NCBI GenBank assembly: GCA_020861185.1
Contig: JAJBSV010000010.1
Span: 54,669-118,668, forward strand
Reading direction: 5' to 3'
Length of the DNA: 64,000 nt
Source: Ruminococcus sp.
GTDB taxonomy: Bacteria; Bacillota; Clostridia; Oscillospirales; Ruminococcaceae
The first letter of the stretch is position 1; each line of letters opens with the position of its first letter. The notes beneath the pieces were generated by a model that saw only the letters and a list, made by a program, of their open reading frames with translations, was not told the DNA's origin and searched no databases. Both the position numbers and the translations under genes were made by a program. Shown here in pieces: positions 32,544 to 40,639 of this stretch.

Positions 32544-32662
32544 AGCAATGGGGACAGTGTCATCTGAAGTGCTAGTTCGGATGCCAGGCGTCTCCGTAAA
32601 TAAGATGTATTTGAGAAGAGCCGCTATCTTAGACTAGACTACCGAGATGCGGTTATTTCTTT
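32544..32662 (+). ncRNA. Antisense RNA to the locus D peptide
   Basis: Predicted ~119-nt RNA with CATCTGAAGTGC...GGATG-type hairpins. It ends at GCCGC...GCGGTTATTTCTTTC, which is the complement of the peptide's CGA AAG AAA TAA end. Its primary sequence is largely unrelated to loci A-C but the plan is the same. Confidence 0.6.
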
Positions 32663-32742
32663 CGATCGTGACCGATTTCATAACCTAGGGATACAGCCGT
32701 CAGAAGTATGTCGAGAAGCAAAAGAACTTCTGTGATACTCAT
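32653..32742 (-). CDS. Small hydrophobic peptide, putative type I toxin (locus D)
   Basis: 29 residues, MSITEVLLLLDILLTAVSLGYEIGHDRKK. AAGGGAGTG precedes ATG 32742. Same design as loci A-C and closest to locus E (shared TEVLLLL). Driven by the minus-strand promoter at 32832-32804. Hydrophobic helix at residues 5-20 and a charged C-terminus. Function inferred by analogy with the other copies. Confidence 0.66.
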   Translation of the reverse strand: MSITEVLLLLDILLTAVSLGYEIGHDRKK

Positions 32743-32803
32743 TTGCCATCACTCCCTTCTTTTCAGACTGGAGTGCGCCCGCGTGTCCCTGATTGCTGAT
32801 CGC

Positions 32804-32832
32804 ATTATAACACATAAAAGAACAACTGTCAA
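32804..32832 (-). promoter_or_regulatory. peptide promoter, locus D
   Basis: Minus-strand TTGACA (32832-32827), 17 bp, TATAAT (32809-32804). Predicted start 32797, AGCAATCAGGGACA. Confidence 0.85.
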
Positions 32833-32834
32833 AA

Positions 32835-32862
32835 GAAAAGACCCCAAAGGGGTCTTTTCTTT
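32835..32862 (-). terminator. terminator of tRNA-Arg
   Basis: AAAAGACCCC-AAAG-GGGTCTTTT. On the minus strand it follows the tRNA and ends with CTTTTG; it abuts the locus D promoter. Confidence 0.82.
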
Positions 32863-32937
32863 TGGTCTGTCCGACAGGAATTGAACCTGCGCGCATACGG
32901 TCGGAGCGTATTGCTCTATCCACTGAGCTACGGACAG
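32863..32937 (-). tRNA. tRNA-Arg (anticodon CCG)
   Basis: 75 nt on the minus strand. Acceptor CTGTCCG/CGGACAG, D-arm TAGCTCAGTGGATAGAGC, anticodon stem-loop ATACG-CTCCGAC-CGTAT, T-arm GCAGGTTCAATTCCTGT, CCA encoded. Confidence 0.95.
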
Positions 32938-33003
32938 AGGTGGAGAGGGGCGCCGGATAACGCAAAAGGGCGCCCCTCAATAAATATGGGAAGGAGAAAC
33001 TGG

Positions 33004-34962
33004 CTATCTTAATCTCGCTCCGGCGGGAACCGAATCGTCGAGGAACGTCACCTTTGCCGAGCCGTCGGGCATTTCGGCGCAGACTATCATTCCTTCGCTC
33101 ATCTCTCCGCAGAGCTTGGCGGGCTTGAGGTTCGCAACAACGACAATCGTCTTGCCGATGAGGTCCTCCGGCTTGTACCACTTGGCGATTCCGGAGACGA
33201 CCTGTCTGCCGCCCATGCCGTCGTCAAGCGTGAGCTTCAGGAGCTTGTTCGACTTCTCTAATTTGACGCAGTCAGTGACCTTTGCGGCTCTCAGCTCCGT
33301 CTTCATGAAGTCATCTATCGTAATCTCGGGCGCCAACTCTATCTTTTCGGCTTCAGCTGTGGGCTCATCCTTCTTTGTGAGCTCCGCCTGAAGCTTTTCT
33401 CTTTCTTCGTTCAATTCTTTCAGCACCTTTTCGGAATCAATTCTTGCGAACAGCGGAACCGCCTGACCGACCTTATTTCCGGCAACGTAGCCGCCGAAGC
33501 TGTCAAGGGTCTCCAAGCTATTTATATCGGTACCAATCTGCGAGAGAATCTTCTCGCTTGTTTCCGGCATGAAGGGAGCCGCGAGGACACCGATAAATCT
33601 GATGGTCTCGATGAGCTCATAGAGAACCGTCTCGAGGCGCTTCTTGCCCTCGTCGGTCTTTGCAAGCTTCCAGGGCTCGTTTTCGTCTATATATTTGTTT
33701 GCACGGCGTGCAAGAGTGATGAGGTCTGATGCCGCATCTGCAAGATGGAAGGACTCGAAATGCTCCTCCGTGCTCTTCTTAGCCTGAACGGCGCAGTTTT
33801 CGAGGTCGAAATCGTTCTCCGTCTTGCCGTGAGGAGTGATTACGACGCCGTCAAAGTACTTGTTCACCATCGTGACGGTGCGGTTGACGAGGTTGCCGAT
33901 ATTGTTCGCGAGATCAGTATTGTATCTCTCGATAACGTTTTCGTAGTAGATTGAGCCGTCGGCGGTGAAGGGCATCTCACTCAGGAGATAATATCTCGTC
34001 GCGTCAACGCCGAAGCGCTTCACGAGATCGTCGGCATAGATAACGTTGCCCTTGGACTTTGACATCTTGTCGGTTCCGAAGAGAAGCCACGGATGGGCAA
34101 AAATCTTCTTCGGAAGCTCGAGACCCAGAGCCATCAGCTCGGCAATCCAGTAAATCGAATGGAATCTCAGAATGTCTTTGCCAATTACATGTGTGCAGTT
34201 AGTCCAGTATTTCTTATAATCCTCGCTCGGGTTGTCGACGTCATAGCCGAGTCCCGAAATATAGTTCGTCAGCGCGTCAATCCAGACATAAACGACGTGC
34301 TTCGGGTCGAAATCGACCGGAATTCCCCACTTGAAGGAGGAACGGGTGACGCAGAGGTCCTGAAGTCCGGGCTTAAGGAAGTTGTTGACCATTTCCTTGC
34401 GCCTTGAGACCGGCTGAATGAACTCGGGGTTCTGCTCGAAGAGGTCTTCTAATTGCTTCTGATATTTCGAAAGCCTTAAGAAATAGGCTTCTTCTTTTGT
34501 TTTCTTGACCTCGCCGCCACAGTCGGGACACTTGCCGTCGACCAGCTGAGTCTCAGTGTAGAAGCTCTCGCATGTGACGCAGTATTCGCCTTCGTATTCG
34601 CTCTTATAGATATCGCCCTGATCGTATAATTTCTTGAAAATCTTCTGGACGTTTCTTTCGTGGTCTTCGTCGGTTGTTCTTATAAAACGGTTGTAGGAGA
34701 TGCCGAGCATGTCGTAAATTTCTTTCACTTCGCCGGCGACCTTGTCAACATGCTCCTTCGGAGTGATGCCCTCCGAAATCGCCTGCTGTTCAATCTTCTG
34801 ACCGTGCTCGTCCGTTCCGGTAAGGAAGAAAACGTCATATCCCTGCATTCGCTTGAACCTCGCCAGAGCATCAGCGCATACTGCATCGTAAGTGTTGCCG
34901 ATGTGAGGCTTCTTAGACGTATAGGCAATAGCGGTGGTAATAAGATACGGTTTTTTGTCCAT
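33004..34962 (-). CDS. metG: Methionyl-tRNA synthetase with C-terminal tRNA-binding domain
   Basis: 652 residues. Class I motifs: HIGH-like PHIGNTYD near residue 20 and KMSKSKG near residue 300. A zinc-binding set CVTCESF...CPDCGG (~125-150) marks the MetG1-type connective domain. After a Glu/Lys-rich linker (~515-545) a C-terminal OB-fold tRNA-binding domain begins at about 548 (TIDDFMKTELRAAKVTDC), as in Firmicutes MetRS. Charges tRNA-Met. Promoter TTGACT-16-TATAAT at 35053-35026. Confidence 0.96.
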   Translation of the reverse strand: MDKKPYLITTAIAYTSKKPHIGNTYDAVCADALARFKRMQGYDVFFLTGTDEHGQKIEQQAISEGITPKEHVDKVAGEVKEIYDMLGISYNRFIRTTDEDHERNVQKIFKKLYDQGDIYKSEYEGEYCVTCESFYTETQLVDGKCPDCGGEVKKTKEEAYFLRLSKYQKQLEDLFEQNPEFIQPVSRRKEMVNNFLKPGLQDLCVTRSSFKWGIPVDFDPKHVVYVWIDALTNYISGLGYDVDNPSEDYKKYWTNCTHVIGKDILRFHSIYWIAELMALGLELPKKIFAHPWLLFGTDKMSKSKGNVIYADDLVKRFGVDATRYYLLSEMPFTADGSIYYENVIERYNTDLANNIGNLVNRTVTMVNKYFDGVVITPHGKTENDFDLENCAVQAKKSTEEHFESFHLADAASDLITLARRANKYIDENEPWKLAKTDEGKKRLETVLYELIETIRFIGVLAAPFMPETSEKILSQIGTDINSLETLDSFGGYVAGNKVGQAVPLFARIDSEKVLKELNEEREKLQAELTKKDEPTAEAEKIELAPEITIDDFMKTELRAAKVTDCVKLEKSNKLLKLTLDDGMGGRQVVSGIAKWYKPEDLIGKTIVVVANLKPAKLCGEMSEGMIVCAEMPDGSAKVTFLDDSVPAGARLR

Positions 34963-35025
34963 GATGATTCCTTCCTCTCATAAATTTCGGGCATCAAAGC
35001 CCCGGGGCTTCAGCCCTGCCTTTAT

Positions 35026-35053
35026 ATTATAATCGTTTTTTAAGAAAAGTCAA
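35026..35053 (-). promoter_or_regulatory. promoter of metG
   Basis: Minus-strand TTGACT (35053-35048), 16 bp, TATAAT (35031-35026). The -35 box touches the first base of the adjacent palindromic repeat. I see no T-box leader. Confidence 0.6.
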
Positions 35054-35124
35054 GTAGGGGCGGATATCATCCGCCCGAAACAAAGACGCTGGCACTACAG
35101 CGGGCGGATAATATCCGCCCCTAC
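35054..35124. repeat. GTAGGGGCGGATA palindromic repeat, copy 7
   Basis: Two inverted arms with a ~24-base loop between luxS and the metG promoter. Confidence 0.85.
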
Positions 35125-35138
35125 AAATAGAGTTCCGA

Positions 35139-35597
35139 TTATTGCGGATATATCAAATCTTCGATAGTATACCCTTCGAGTCTCTCAAGGAGCGGCAGGA
35201 CGTCCTTCTTCGCCGATTCGAGGTCGTGCTCGAGATAGTTCCCGCATTCAGGCTCTGTCACGCCGGGGATTTCTCCCTCGAAATCCCTGACGAACTCGAG
35301 ACATTCGCGGACAAGGCGGATTGCCGCCTCCTTGTCGTCGTCACGCAGGAGAAGATAGAACCCCGTCCGACAGCCCATCGGTCCGGCATAGATGACCTTG
35401 TCGCCCATGAAGGACGAACGGGCATATGTGGCGACCAGATGCTCGATTGTGTGCAAGGACGGATTCGAAACGTAGTGCCCACCGTTCGGCTTGACCATCC
35501 GAAGGTCATAGGTGATGATGTCCCCATCGATGCGGGAGATGTAAAGCCCGACCCCGAACCTGCGGTGGTCGACCTGAAAACTTGCGATTTTTTGCAT
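35139..35597 (-). CDS. luxS: S-ribosylhomocysteine lyase
   Basis: 152 residues from ATG 35597 (GGAGGCAC upstream). LuxS signature: FQVDHRRFGVGLY, the metal-binding HTIEH, GPMGCRTGFYLLL with the catalytic Cys, and EPECGNYLEHDL with the third ligand. It splits S-ribosylhomocysteine to homocysteine and DPD, the AI-2 precursor, completing with MtnN (13.3 kb) the activated methyl cycle. Thirteen bases after the HicB gene on the same strand. Confidence 0.96.
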   Translation of the reverse strand: MQKIASFQVDHRRFGVGLYISRIDGDIITYDLRMVKPNGGHYVSNPSLHTIEHLVATYARSSFMGDKVIYAGPMGCRTGFYLLLRDDDKEAAIRLVRECLEFVRDFEGEIPGVTEPECGNYLEHDLESAKKDVLPLLERLEGYTIEDLIYPQ

Positions 35598-35610
35598 AGT
35601 GTGCCTCCGT

Positions 35611-35952
35611 TTATGCGTTCTTTCTAAGTTCATGATTGACCGCAGTCTCGACAAAGCTGTTGAGGCTCATGTTGTGGGCGGCGGCGTAGATGGCGGCGTT
35701 GCGGTGAAGCTCGGGGGAAATCCGGACGTTGAAGCTTCCCTTATAAGCCTTCTCCGGCTCGACACCCTGCTCCTCGCAGAGCGCAAGATAGTCGTCGACA
35801 GCTCCGCGGAAGTCCTCAACGAGGTCCTTTGCCGTTTCGCCTTCATAGGAAACGAGCGCACGGATTCCCATAACCTTGCCGAAGAAGACGCCGTCGCTCT
35901 CGGAAAACTCGACGCTTCCGACATAATCCTTGTATTTCATGGTATTGCTCAT
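35611..35952 (-). CDS. HicB-family antitoxin-like protein without HicA
   Basis: 113 residues from ATG 35952 (GGAGGGTC upstream). The N-terminal HicB fold is YKDYVGSVEFSESDGVFFGKVMGIRALVSYEGETAKDLVEDFRGAVDDYL. The C-terminal ribbon-helix-helix is KGSFNVRISPELHRNAAIYAAAHNMSLNSFVETAVNHEL. No HicA toxin is adjacent. Such solitary HicB proteins are common, and may be regulators or unpaired antitoxins. Confidence 0.87.
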   Translation of the reverse strand: MSNTMKYKDYVGSVEFSESDGVFFGKVMGIRALVSYEGETAKDLVEDFRGAVDDYLALCEEQGVEPEKAYKGSFNVRISPELHRNAAIYAAAHNMSLNSFVETAVNHELRKNA

Positions 35953-35989
35953 ATAAGACCCTCCTCTGTTAAGAATCATATCACACCAC

Positions 35990-36022
35990 AAAGAAAAATG
36001 CAACTGTTTTTAGTTGCATTTT
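35990..36022 (-). terminator. terminator overlapping the end of the XRE gene
   Basis: The minus strand reads TGCAACT-AAAAAC-AGTTGCA then TTTTTCTTTG. The stem begins within the last codons of the gene at 36010. Confidence 0.75.
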
Positions 36023-36672
36023 TTCGGGTACATCTCATCAAGCAAACGATTGAAGTCTTCCCACAGTTCGTAACGGCAAACTTTTGTTGAGTACTCTAGG
36101 ATTTCATTTTTACTAATCAGTTTATCTGCCATACGATAAAAGGCAGATTCTTCGTCGGTTAATTGCTCAAAATCCTTTGTACTGGTGTAGATTTCAAGAG
36201 CTTGATTTATTATTTCTTCTCTGGATTCATCAACTAATAAGGCGTAGCAGGTATCAAGCTCACGCAAGCCTTCCGCGATGGAAATCAAGCTTGCTGATGA
36301 CAGAAGTCGATTGATAACCCTCTTGTAGTCATCCGATTGGTAGCCGAAAGATAAACAATCTTTGCTGTCGCCGGTAATTCTCCGAATATTCTCAAGAGAT
36401 TCTTCCGTCAAGCCGGTGCTTTCAATAATCTTCGTCTCCAAACGTGTACCATCAGAATATTCCGGCTCACAGAGAAGGTAGCCCATTTCGCAATCGAACA
36501 GCTTGCACATATTCACAAGCATTTCAACTGGCACAAAAAGCCTGCCATTCTCATAATTGGAAATCTGCTTTCCCTTGACAAACAGTATTTCGCCGAGCTC
36601 GCTCTGCGTCAAACCGAGTTTTAACCGTTCTTCCCGTATGCGTTTACCTATTTCTTCTGCGTTATAAATCAT
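36010..36672 (-). CDS. XRE-family regulator with C-terminal helical domain
   Basis: 220 residues, ATG 36672 (AGGAGGAAC upstream). The XRE helix-turn-helix covers residues 8-65 (IGKRIREERLKLGLTQSELGEILFVKGKQISNYENGR). The rest is helical and unrecognised (TEESLENIRRITGDSKD...). A 16-bp palindrome TTACCTT-AA-AAGGTAA lies 14 bases before its start and is a likely autoregulatory operator. Divergent from the small membrane protein at 36786. Confidence 0.84.
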   Translation of the reverse strand: MIYNAEEIGKRIREERLKLGLTQSELGEILFVKGKQISNYENGRLFVPVEMLVNMCKLFDCEMGYLLCEPEYSDGTRLETKIIESTGLTEESLENIRRITGDSKDCLSFGYQSDDYKRVINRLLSSASLISIAEGLRELDTCYALLVDESREEIINQALEIYTSTKDFEQLTDEESAFYRMADKLISKNEILEYSTKVCRYELWEDFNRLLDEMYPKKCN

Positions 36673-36685
36673 AGTTCCTCCTGAC

Positions 36686-36701
36686 TTACCTTAAAAGGTA
36701 A
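36686..36701. promoter_or_regulatory. palindromic operator candidate
   Basis: TTACCTT-AA-AAGGTAA, 7-bp arms, in the divergent intergenic region of the XRE gene and the gene at 36786. Confidence 0.55.
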
Positions 36702-36721
36702 AAGAAAATTTTTGACTACCC

Positions 36722-36750
36722 TTGAAAATTCCGCGCGCTTGTATTATAAT
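36722..36750 (+). promoter_or_regulatory. promoter of the gene at 36786
   Basis: TTGAAA 36722-36727, 17 bp, TATAAT 36745-36750. Confidence 0.7.
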
Positions 36751-36785
36751 AGATTTCAGATAAGAAGTCAAGAGGAGGTGAACCT

Positions 36786-37064
36786 ATGAACGAACTGAAA
36801 GCTAACGAGTCGTTGTCGTCACCGGGACAGGCTATTATAGGGTTTGGAAAATACAAGTTTGAGAATTTAGAGCGGAATCGCATGGACGATTTAAACCTTA
36901 TTAACGAAGACAAAACCATGGACACAGACGAAAAATTAAAAGCTCGTCACGGAATCATCAATTACTATGACAAAAAAGAAATTGCTATGGTTTGCTGTTT
37001 CATTTGCATGTCTGTTTTATCAACCGTAGGAACGATTGTGATTAATAGAAAGCAACAGCAATAA
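36786..37064 (+). CDS. Hypothetical single-pass membrane protein
   Basis: 92 residues, ATG 36786 after AGAGGAGGTGAAC, an excellent ribosome site. No recognised domain. Residues 1-60 are polar and charged (ENLERNRMDDLNLINEDKTMDTDEKLKARHG). A single hydrophobic helix (EIAMVCCFICMSVLSTVGTIVI) near the end is followed by a short basic tail, which suggests a C-tail-anchored protein with its bulk in the cytoplasm. Divergent from an XRE regulator that may control it. Confidence 0.7.
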   Translation: MNELKANESLSSPGQAIIGFGKYKFENLERNRMDDLNLINEDKTMDTDEKLKARHGIINYYDKKEIAMVCCFICMSVLSTVGTIVINRKQQQ

Positions 37065-37094
37065 TTCCGCATTACGAATTATGAATTCCTAATT

Positions 37095-37131
37095 AAAAAA
37101 ATCAGCCCACCGCATGGTGAGCTGATTTTTT
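37095..37131. terminator. bidirectional terminator between the gene at 36786 and ptsH
   Basis: AAAAAAATCAGC-C-CACC-GCAT-GGTG-A-GCTGATTTTTT, with runs on both sides. Confidence 0.88.
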
Positions 37132-37139
37132 ACTCATTG

Positions 37140-37412
37140 TTATCTTGCCTCTTCAGCGAAATCGCTTTCAACAAGCTCTACGAGACCGGCTACAGCCTCT
37201 TCCTCGTCAACGCCATCGGCAATTATTCTTATTGACGTGCCGCTGATTATACCGAGGGAAAGCACGCCGAGCAAGCTCTTGCCGTTGACTCTGCGCTCTT
37301 CCTTTTCAACCCAGATGGACGACTTGAACTCGTTAGCCTTCTGGATGAAGAAGGTAGCAGGACGGGCGTGAAGACCAACCTGATTCTTAACAACAACATC
37401 TTTTACGAACAT
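37140..37412 (-). CDS. ptsH: Phosphocarrier protein HPr
   Basis: 90 residues from ATG 37412 (GGAGAGTTATCTAT upstream); the frame extends to 37484 without a site. The active-site His is in VGLHARPATFF (about residue 15), and the regulatory Ser is in NGKSLLGVLSLGI (about residue 46), the HPr kinase target in Firmicutes. It carries phosphate from enzyme I to sugar enzymes II and takes part in carbon catabolite control. Enzyme I is not adjacent. A PTS IIC-like gene, now frameshifted, lies 250 bases upstream on the same strand. Confidence 0.92.
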   Translation of the reverse strand: MFVKDVVVKNQVGLHARPATFFIQKANEFKSSIWVEKEERRVNGKSLLGVLSLGIISGTSIRIIADGVDEEEAVAGLVELVESDFAEEAR

Positions 37413-37518
37413 ATAGATAACTCTCCATTTCAAATATAGACAAAGCCTTTTGACCGCAACTTTTTCAATGCGGAGCTCCGCCAAGGAAGCTATAGCATCT
37501 CTTATATGCTACGTTATC

Positions 37519-37547
37519 AGTATACAAATTTCATTTCCGAAAGTCAA
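37519..37547 (-). promoter_or_regulatory. promoter of ptsH
   Basis: Minus-strand TTGACT (37547-37542), 17 bp, TATACT (37524-37519). Confidence 0.68.
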
Positions 37548-37660
37548 CGGATAAATATCACCAAAACTTCATTTTGGCTTGATTTTCTGCTTTATGCCCG
37601 TTTCAAAAGGGTCGGCAATTTCGCTTTTTGGTGAAGTTGACCAACGATTTTTCGGGAAAA

Positions 37661-37981
37661 TCAGTCAAGCTTGAGGTCGCCCTCTTTAATCCAACCAATC
37701 TTCCGAAGAAGCAGTCCCATCGCCCAGCAGATTATTGCCGGGAGGATTATGCAGACGAGCAGGAGTCCGACCCAGTCGAAGGCGGTCGGGGTGATTGCCG
37801 TGGCGCCGTTCGCGATTGCGGCGTCGCTCGGGGAGACCCAACCGGTCCAGACGCCGATGAGCCCGCAGAGACCGCAGGTGCCCATGCCGCTGTTGACGGG
37901 TGCGCCGTTCATCGTGAGCCCGAAAACGCAGGTCGCAATCGGTCCCGTAATCGCACTGGCGACTATCGGGGAATCCATATT
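37661..37981 (-). CDS. PTS IIC-like membrane protein, C-terminal part (frameshifted)
   Basis: This continues the next entry in another frame after the C run at 37981-37978. The segment IVASAITGPIATCVFGLTMNGAPVNSGMGTCGLCGLIG is a typical C-terminal half of this transporter family. Two further hydrophobic helices follow (WVGLLLVCIILPAIICWAMGLLL) before the stop at 37661. It has no start of its own. Confidence 0.7.
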   Translation of the reverse strand, partial: NMDSPIVASAITGPIATCVFGLTMNGAPVNSGMGTCGLCGLIGVWTGWVSPSDAAIANGATAITPTAFDWVGLLLVCIILPAIICWAMGLLLRKIGWIKEGDLKLD

Positions 37982-38787
37982 CGGGGATTCTTGATGATAT
38001 TCCCCATCTGGAGCATGCTTGTGCCGAGCCCTTGGCTGACGAGCCCGCCCCAGCGGTTTTCTTTGAATGAGAGCACCGCGAAGCCGACCATGTTGGCACA
38101 GCACCCCGCAACCGCCGCTCCTCCGGCAAGACCGGTGAGCGAAAGCGCCGCACAGATTGCCGCCGAGGATATCGGAAGGGTTAAGCAGATTCCGACGACA
38201 ACCGAGACGACGATGCCCATTACGAACGGTTGCTGCTCGGTCGCCCACATGATGAGGTTGCCGACTGCGCTTGCCGCCGTTCCGATCGGAGCCGCAACGA
38301 GCGCCGCAAGCCCTACTCCGCAAAGGACGGTGACCAAAGGCGTTACCAATATATCGATTTTTGTCTTCTTCGAGACGAGCTTTCCGATTTCACAGGCGAT
38401 GCAAGCCGTGACGAACACCGCCAAGGGTCCTCCCGCACCGCCAATCTGATTGGTGGCAAATCCGACGGGAATGAGCGAGTAGAGCACCAACGGCGGAGCT
38501 TTCAGCGAGTTTCCGATAGCGACCGCCATCGCGGGACCCGCCAGAAGCGAACAGCACTTTCCGACGGTGTAGCCGACGTCGTTGAGGGTGAAGACCGTCG
38601 CCGTGAGCGCGCCTATTCCGAGCTGAGAGCCGAGAGTGTCCAAAATCGTGCCGATCAGGAGCGAGCAGAAAAGCCCCTGCGCCATCGCGCCCAAGGCGTC
38701 GACAAAATAGACCTTCGCCGACAGCGACACGCCGTTATTCCGGCAGAATCCGACAAATCTGAGCCAGATATTTTTAATCTTTTCCAA
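37963..38787 (-). CDS. PTS IIC-like membrane protein, N-terminal part (frameshifted)
   Basis: Start TTG 38787, preceded by AAAGGGGTG; the frame upstream runs into a repeat and is not coding. 274 residues with about seven hydrophobic helices (KVYFVDALGAMAQGLFCSLLIG, GIVVSVVVGICLTLPISSAAI and others). It belongs to the PTS_EIIC_2-like family of predicted sugar permeases. At NPRIWIPR-stop the frame breaks: a missing C in the run CCCC (37981-37978) would give NPRIWIPPIVASAITGP and restore a ~375-residue protein. Promoter TTGACA-17-TATAGT at 38862-38834. Confidence 0.76.
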   Translation of the reverse strand: MEKIKNIWLRFVGFCRNNGVSLSAKVYFVDALGAMAQGLFCSLLIGTILDTLGSQLGIGALTATVFTLNDVGYTVGKCCSLLAGPAMAVAIGNSLKAPPLVLYSLIPVGFATNQIGGAGGPLAVFVTACIACEIGKLVSKKTKIDILVTPLVTVLCGVGLAALVAAPIGTAASAVGNLIMWATEQQPFVMGIVVSVVVGICLTLPISSAAICAALSLTGLAGGAAVAGCCANMVGFAVLSFKENRWGGLVSQGLGTSMLQMGNIIKNPRIWIPR

Positions 38788-38833
38788 AACAAACACCCCT
38801 TTGAGGTTAAGTAATAGTAAAGTTTTGGATATA

Positions 38834-38862
38834 ACTATACTCCGATATTTTGGAAATGTCAA
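38834..38862 (-). promoter_or_regulatory. promoter of the PTS IIC-like gene
   Basis: Minus-strand TTGACA (38862-38857), 17 bp, TATAGT (38839-38834). Confidence 0.72.
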
Positions 38863-38890
38863 GACGGAAAGAGGGTTTGTGCGGACAAAA

Positions 38891-38960
38891 GTAGGGGCGG
38901 ATAATATCCGCCCGCAGAATAGCACTTGCGCAAAAACGGGCGGATAATATCCGCCCCTAC
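38891..38960. repeat. GTAGGGGCGGATA palindromic repeat, copy 8
   Basis: Two inverted arms with a ~22-base loop. Confidence 0.85.
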
Positions 38961-38998
38961 TTGATAACAATTTAAATTTGTGCTATACTATATAAATA

Positions 38999-39697
38999 TC
39001 AGTCACTAATCTCCCTAATCCTCGACTCGCTGTTCTTGATGAGGTTGACGGTGGAGGAGTAGTATTGCGGGAACTCTTCCGAAAGGGTCTGGGTCGTGAT
39101 TTCGGGGACGGTGTCCTCCGAAACGGCGTCCTCGCCGGTCGTCACAACGCCCTTCAACGCGGCGTTGAGCTTCGCTTCGGCAAGGCTCATGGCGGCGTCA
39201 CAGCCGGACTTTGCGACGGTGCAGTCCACCATAAAGAAATTCTGGTCGTTCTTCGGATTCGATGAGTAGATATAGCGGAAGCACTTGTAAACCGCGAGCA
39301 TCAGATACCCCGAAACCTCTTTTATAACGGTCGCCGAGCGGAACTTTCCGAGGAGCGAAAAGACCACGTTCAGCGAGTTCACAATCAGCTTTTTGTTGAA
39401 GGCGATCATCATCGTCCCGGGAGTGACCTTTTCCTTGTGAGAGGGGTCGTCGCCGGGGAGCTCGTCAACGGAAATGACCTTGCCCTGCGGCTCGGGGGAG
39501 CGCCCAAGAAGGTAATCGCAGGAAACGCCGTAATAGTCTGCGGCTTTCACGAGGAAGTCGAGCCCGCATTCGCGCTTGCCCTTTTCGTAATGGGAAAGAA
39601 GACCCTGGGAAATGCCGAGGTCCTGCGCCGCCTGCTTCTGCGAAATCTTCTTTTCTTTTCTTAAAAGTGCCATAATTCTGGCAAAGTCCGAGTTCAT
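38999..39697 (-). CDS. XRE-family regulator with large C-terminal domain
   Basis: 232 residues from ATG 39697 (start MNSDFARIMALLRKEKK); a longer frame to 39739 exists. The helix-turn-helix covers residues 5-62 (ISQKQAAQDLGISQGLLSHYEKGKRECGLDFLVKAADYYGVSCDYLLGRS). The C-terminal ~150 residues (KLIVNSLNVVFSLLGKFRSATVIKEVSGYLMLAVYKCFRYIYSSN) are not a family I can name. Standalone. Confidence 0.83.
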   Translation of the reverse strand: MNSDFARIMALLRKEKKISQKQAAQDLGISQGLLSHYEKGKRECGLDFLVKAADYYGVSCDYLLGRSPEPQGKVISVDELPGDDPSHKEKVTPGTMMIAFNKKLIVNSLNVVFSLLGKFRSATVIKEVSGYLMLAVYKCFRYIYSSNPKNDQNFFMVDCTVAKSGCDAAMSLAEAKLNAALKGVVTTGEDAVSEDTVPEITTQTLSEEFPQYYSSTVNLIKNSESRIREISD

Positions 39698-39832
39698 CAA
39701 ATCATCCCCGAAAATATCAACGTAGGGAATATTATACACCGAATTTTACAGATTGTAAAGGGCTTCGGGGTTCGGCTTTTTCACCAAAATTTTACCCTAA
39801 AATTTGTATATAATGACGAAAGGAATCTTAAT

Positions 39833-40462
39833 ATGGTCGGCTACAGAATACATTTCATCCGCCACGGAATTACGGTTGCGAACGAAGAGGGGAAATACAT
39901 CGGCATCACCGAGTCGCCCATCTCCGAAAGAGGGCGCCGCGAGCTCCTCGAAAAGCGCGAGAAGATGGTCTATCCTCCCGCCGACAAGGTCTATGTCAGC
40001 CCGCTCAAGCGTTGCATCTCGACCGCCGCGTGCCTCTATCCCGAGGGCTATGCCCGGGTCGTCCCCGAGTTCCGGGAGATGAATTTCGGCGACTTCGAGG
40101 GCAAAAAGGCGGTTGACCTCATGAACAGGGAAGACTACAAGCAGTTCCTCAAGGGCGGGCTCGACAACCCTCCGCCGAACGGCGAGAGCCTCAGGCAGGT
40201 TATCATGAGAACGATTGAAGGGATGCAGTTTCTCGCCGAGGACGTCATGAAAAACGGCTACAAAAACGCCGTCGTAGTGACCCACGGCGGCATAATAATG
40301 AACATAATGAGTTGCTTCGGGCTCCCGAAGAAGAACCCGAACGATTTCGCCTGCGACTTCGGCGAAGGCTTCACCGTCATGCTCACCGCCCAGATGTGGC
40401 AGACCTCGCAGGCGGTGGAGATTATGGGGAGGATACCAGCAGTTCGCAATCAGGAATTATAG
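39833..40462 (+). CDS. Histidine phosphatase (phosphoglycerate mutase-like)
   Basis: 209 residues, ATG 39833 after AAAGGAATCTTA. The catalytic RHG motif is in HFIRHGITVANEEGKYIG, the second His is in VVVTHGGIIMNIM, and the EMNFGDFEGK segment fits the branch that acts as phosphatase on small phosphorylated compounds (CobC/PhoE-like). Substrate not determined. Locus E begins 8 bases after its stop. Confidence 0.9.
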   Translation: MVGYRIHFIRHGITVANEEGKYIGITESPISERGRRELLEKREKMVYPPADKVYVSPLKRCISTAACLYPEGYARVVPEFREMNFGDFEGKKAVDLMNREDYKQFLKGGLDNPPPNGESLRQVIMRTIEGMQFLAEDVMKNGYKNAVVVTHGGIIMNIMSCFGLPKKNPNDFACDFGEGFTVMLTAQMWQTSQAVEIMGRIPAVRNQEL

Positions 40463-40469
40463 AAACCGG

Positions 40470-40498
40470 TTGACAAATGCTGAATTATAATGTACAAT
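40470..40498 (+). promoter_or_regulatory. peptide promoter, locus E
   Basis: TTGACA 40470-40475, 17 bp, TACAAT 40493-40498. The transcript would begin near 40502-40505 (AGTGACAGAGAAG). Confidence 0.8.
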
Positions 40499-40639
40499 AA
40501 CAGTGACAGAGAAGTGAGAGTCAATGGCAGATATACATGCTTGCGGCTCAATATGGTCGACCTCTTCCTGTGGGGCAGGTAACTGCTCCGGTAGTTTCTG
40601 CTTCGCAGAGATTGCATAAAAGAAGGGAGGTCGATAAAC

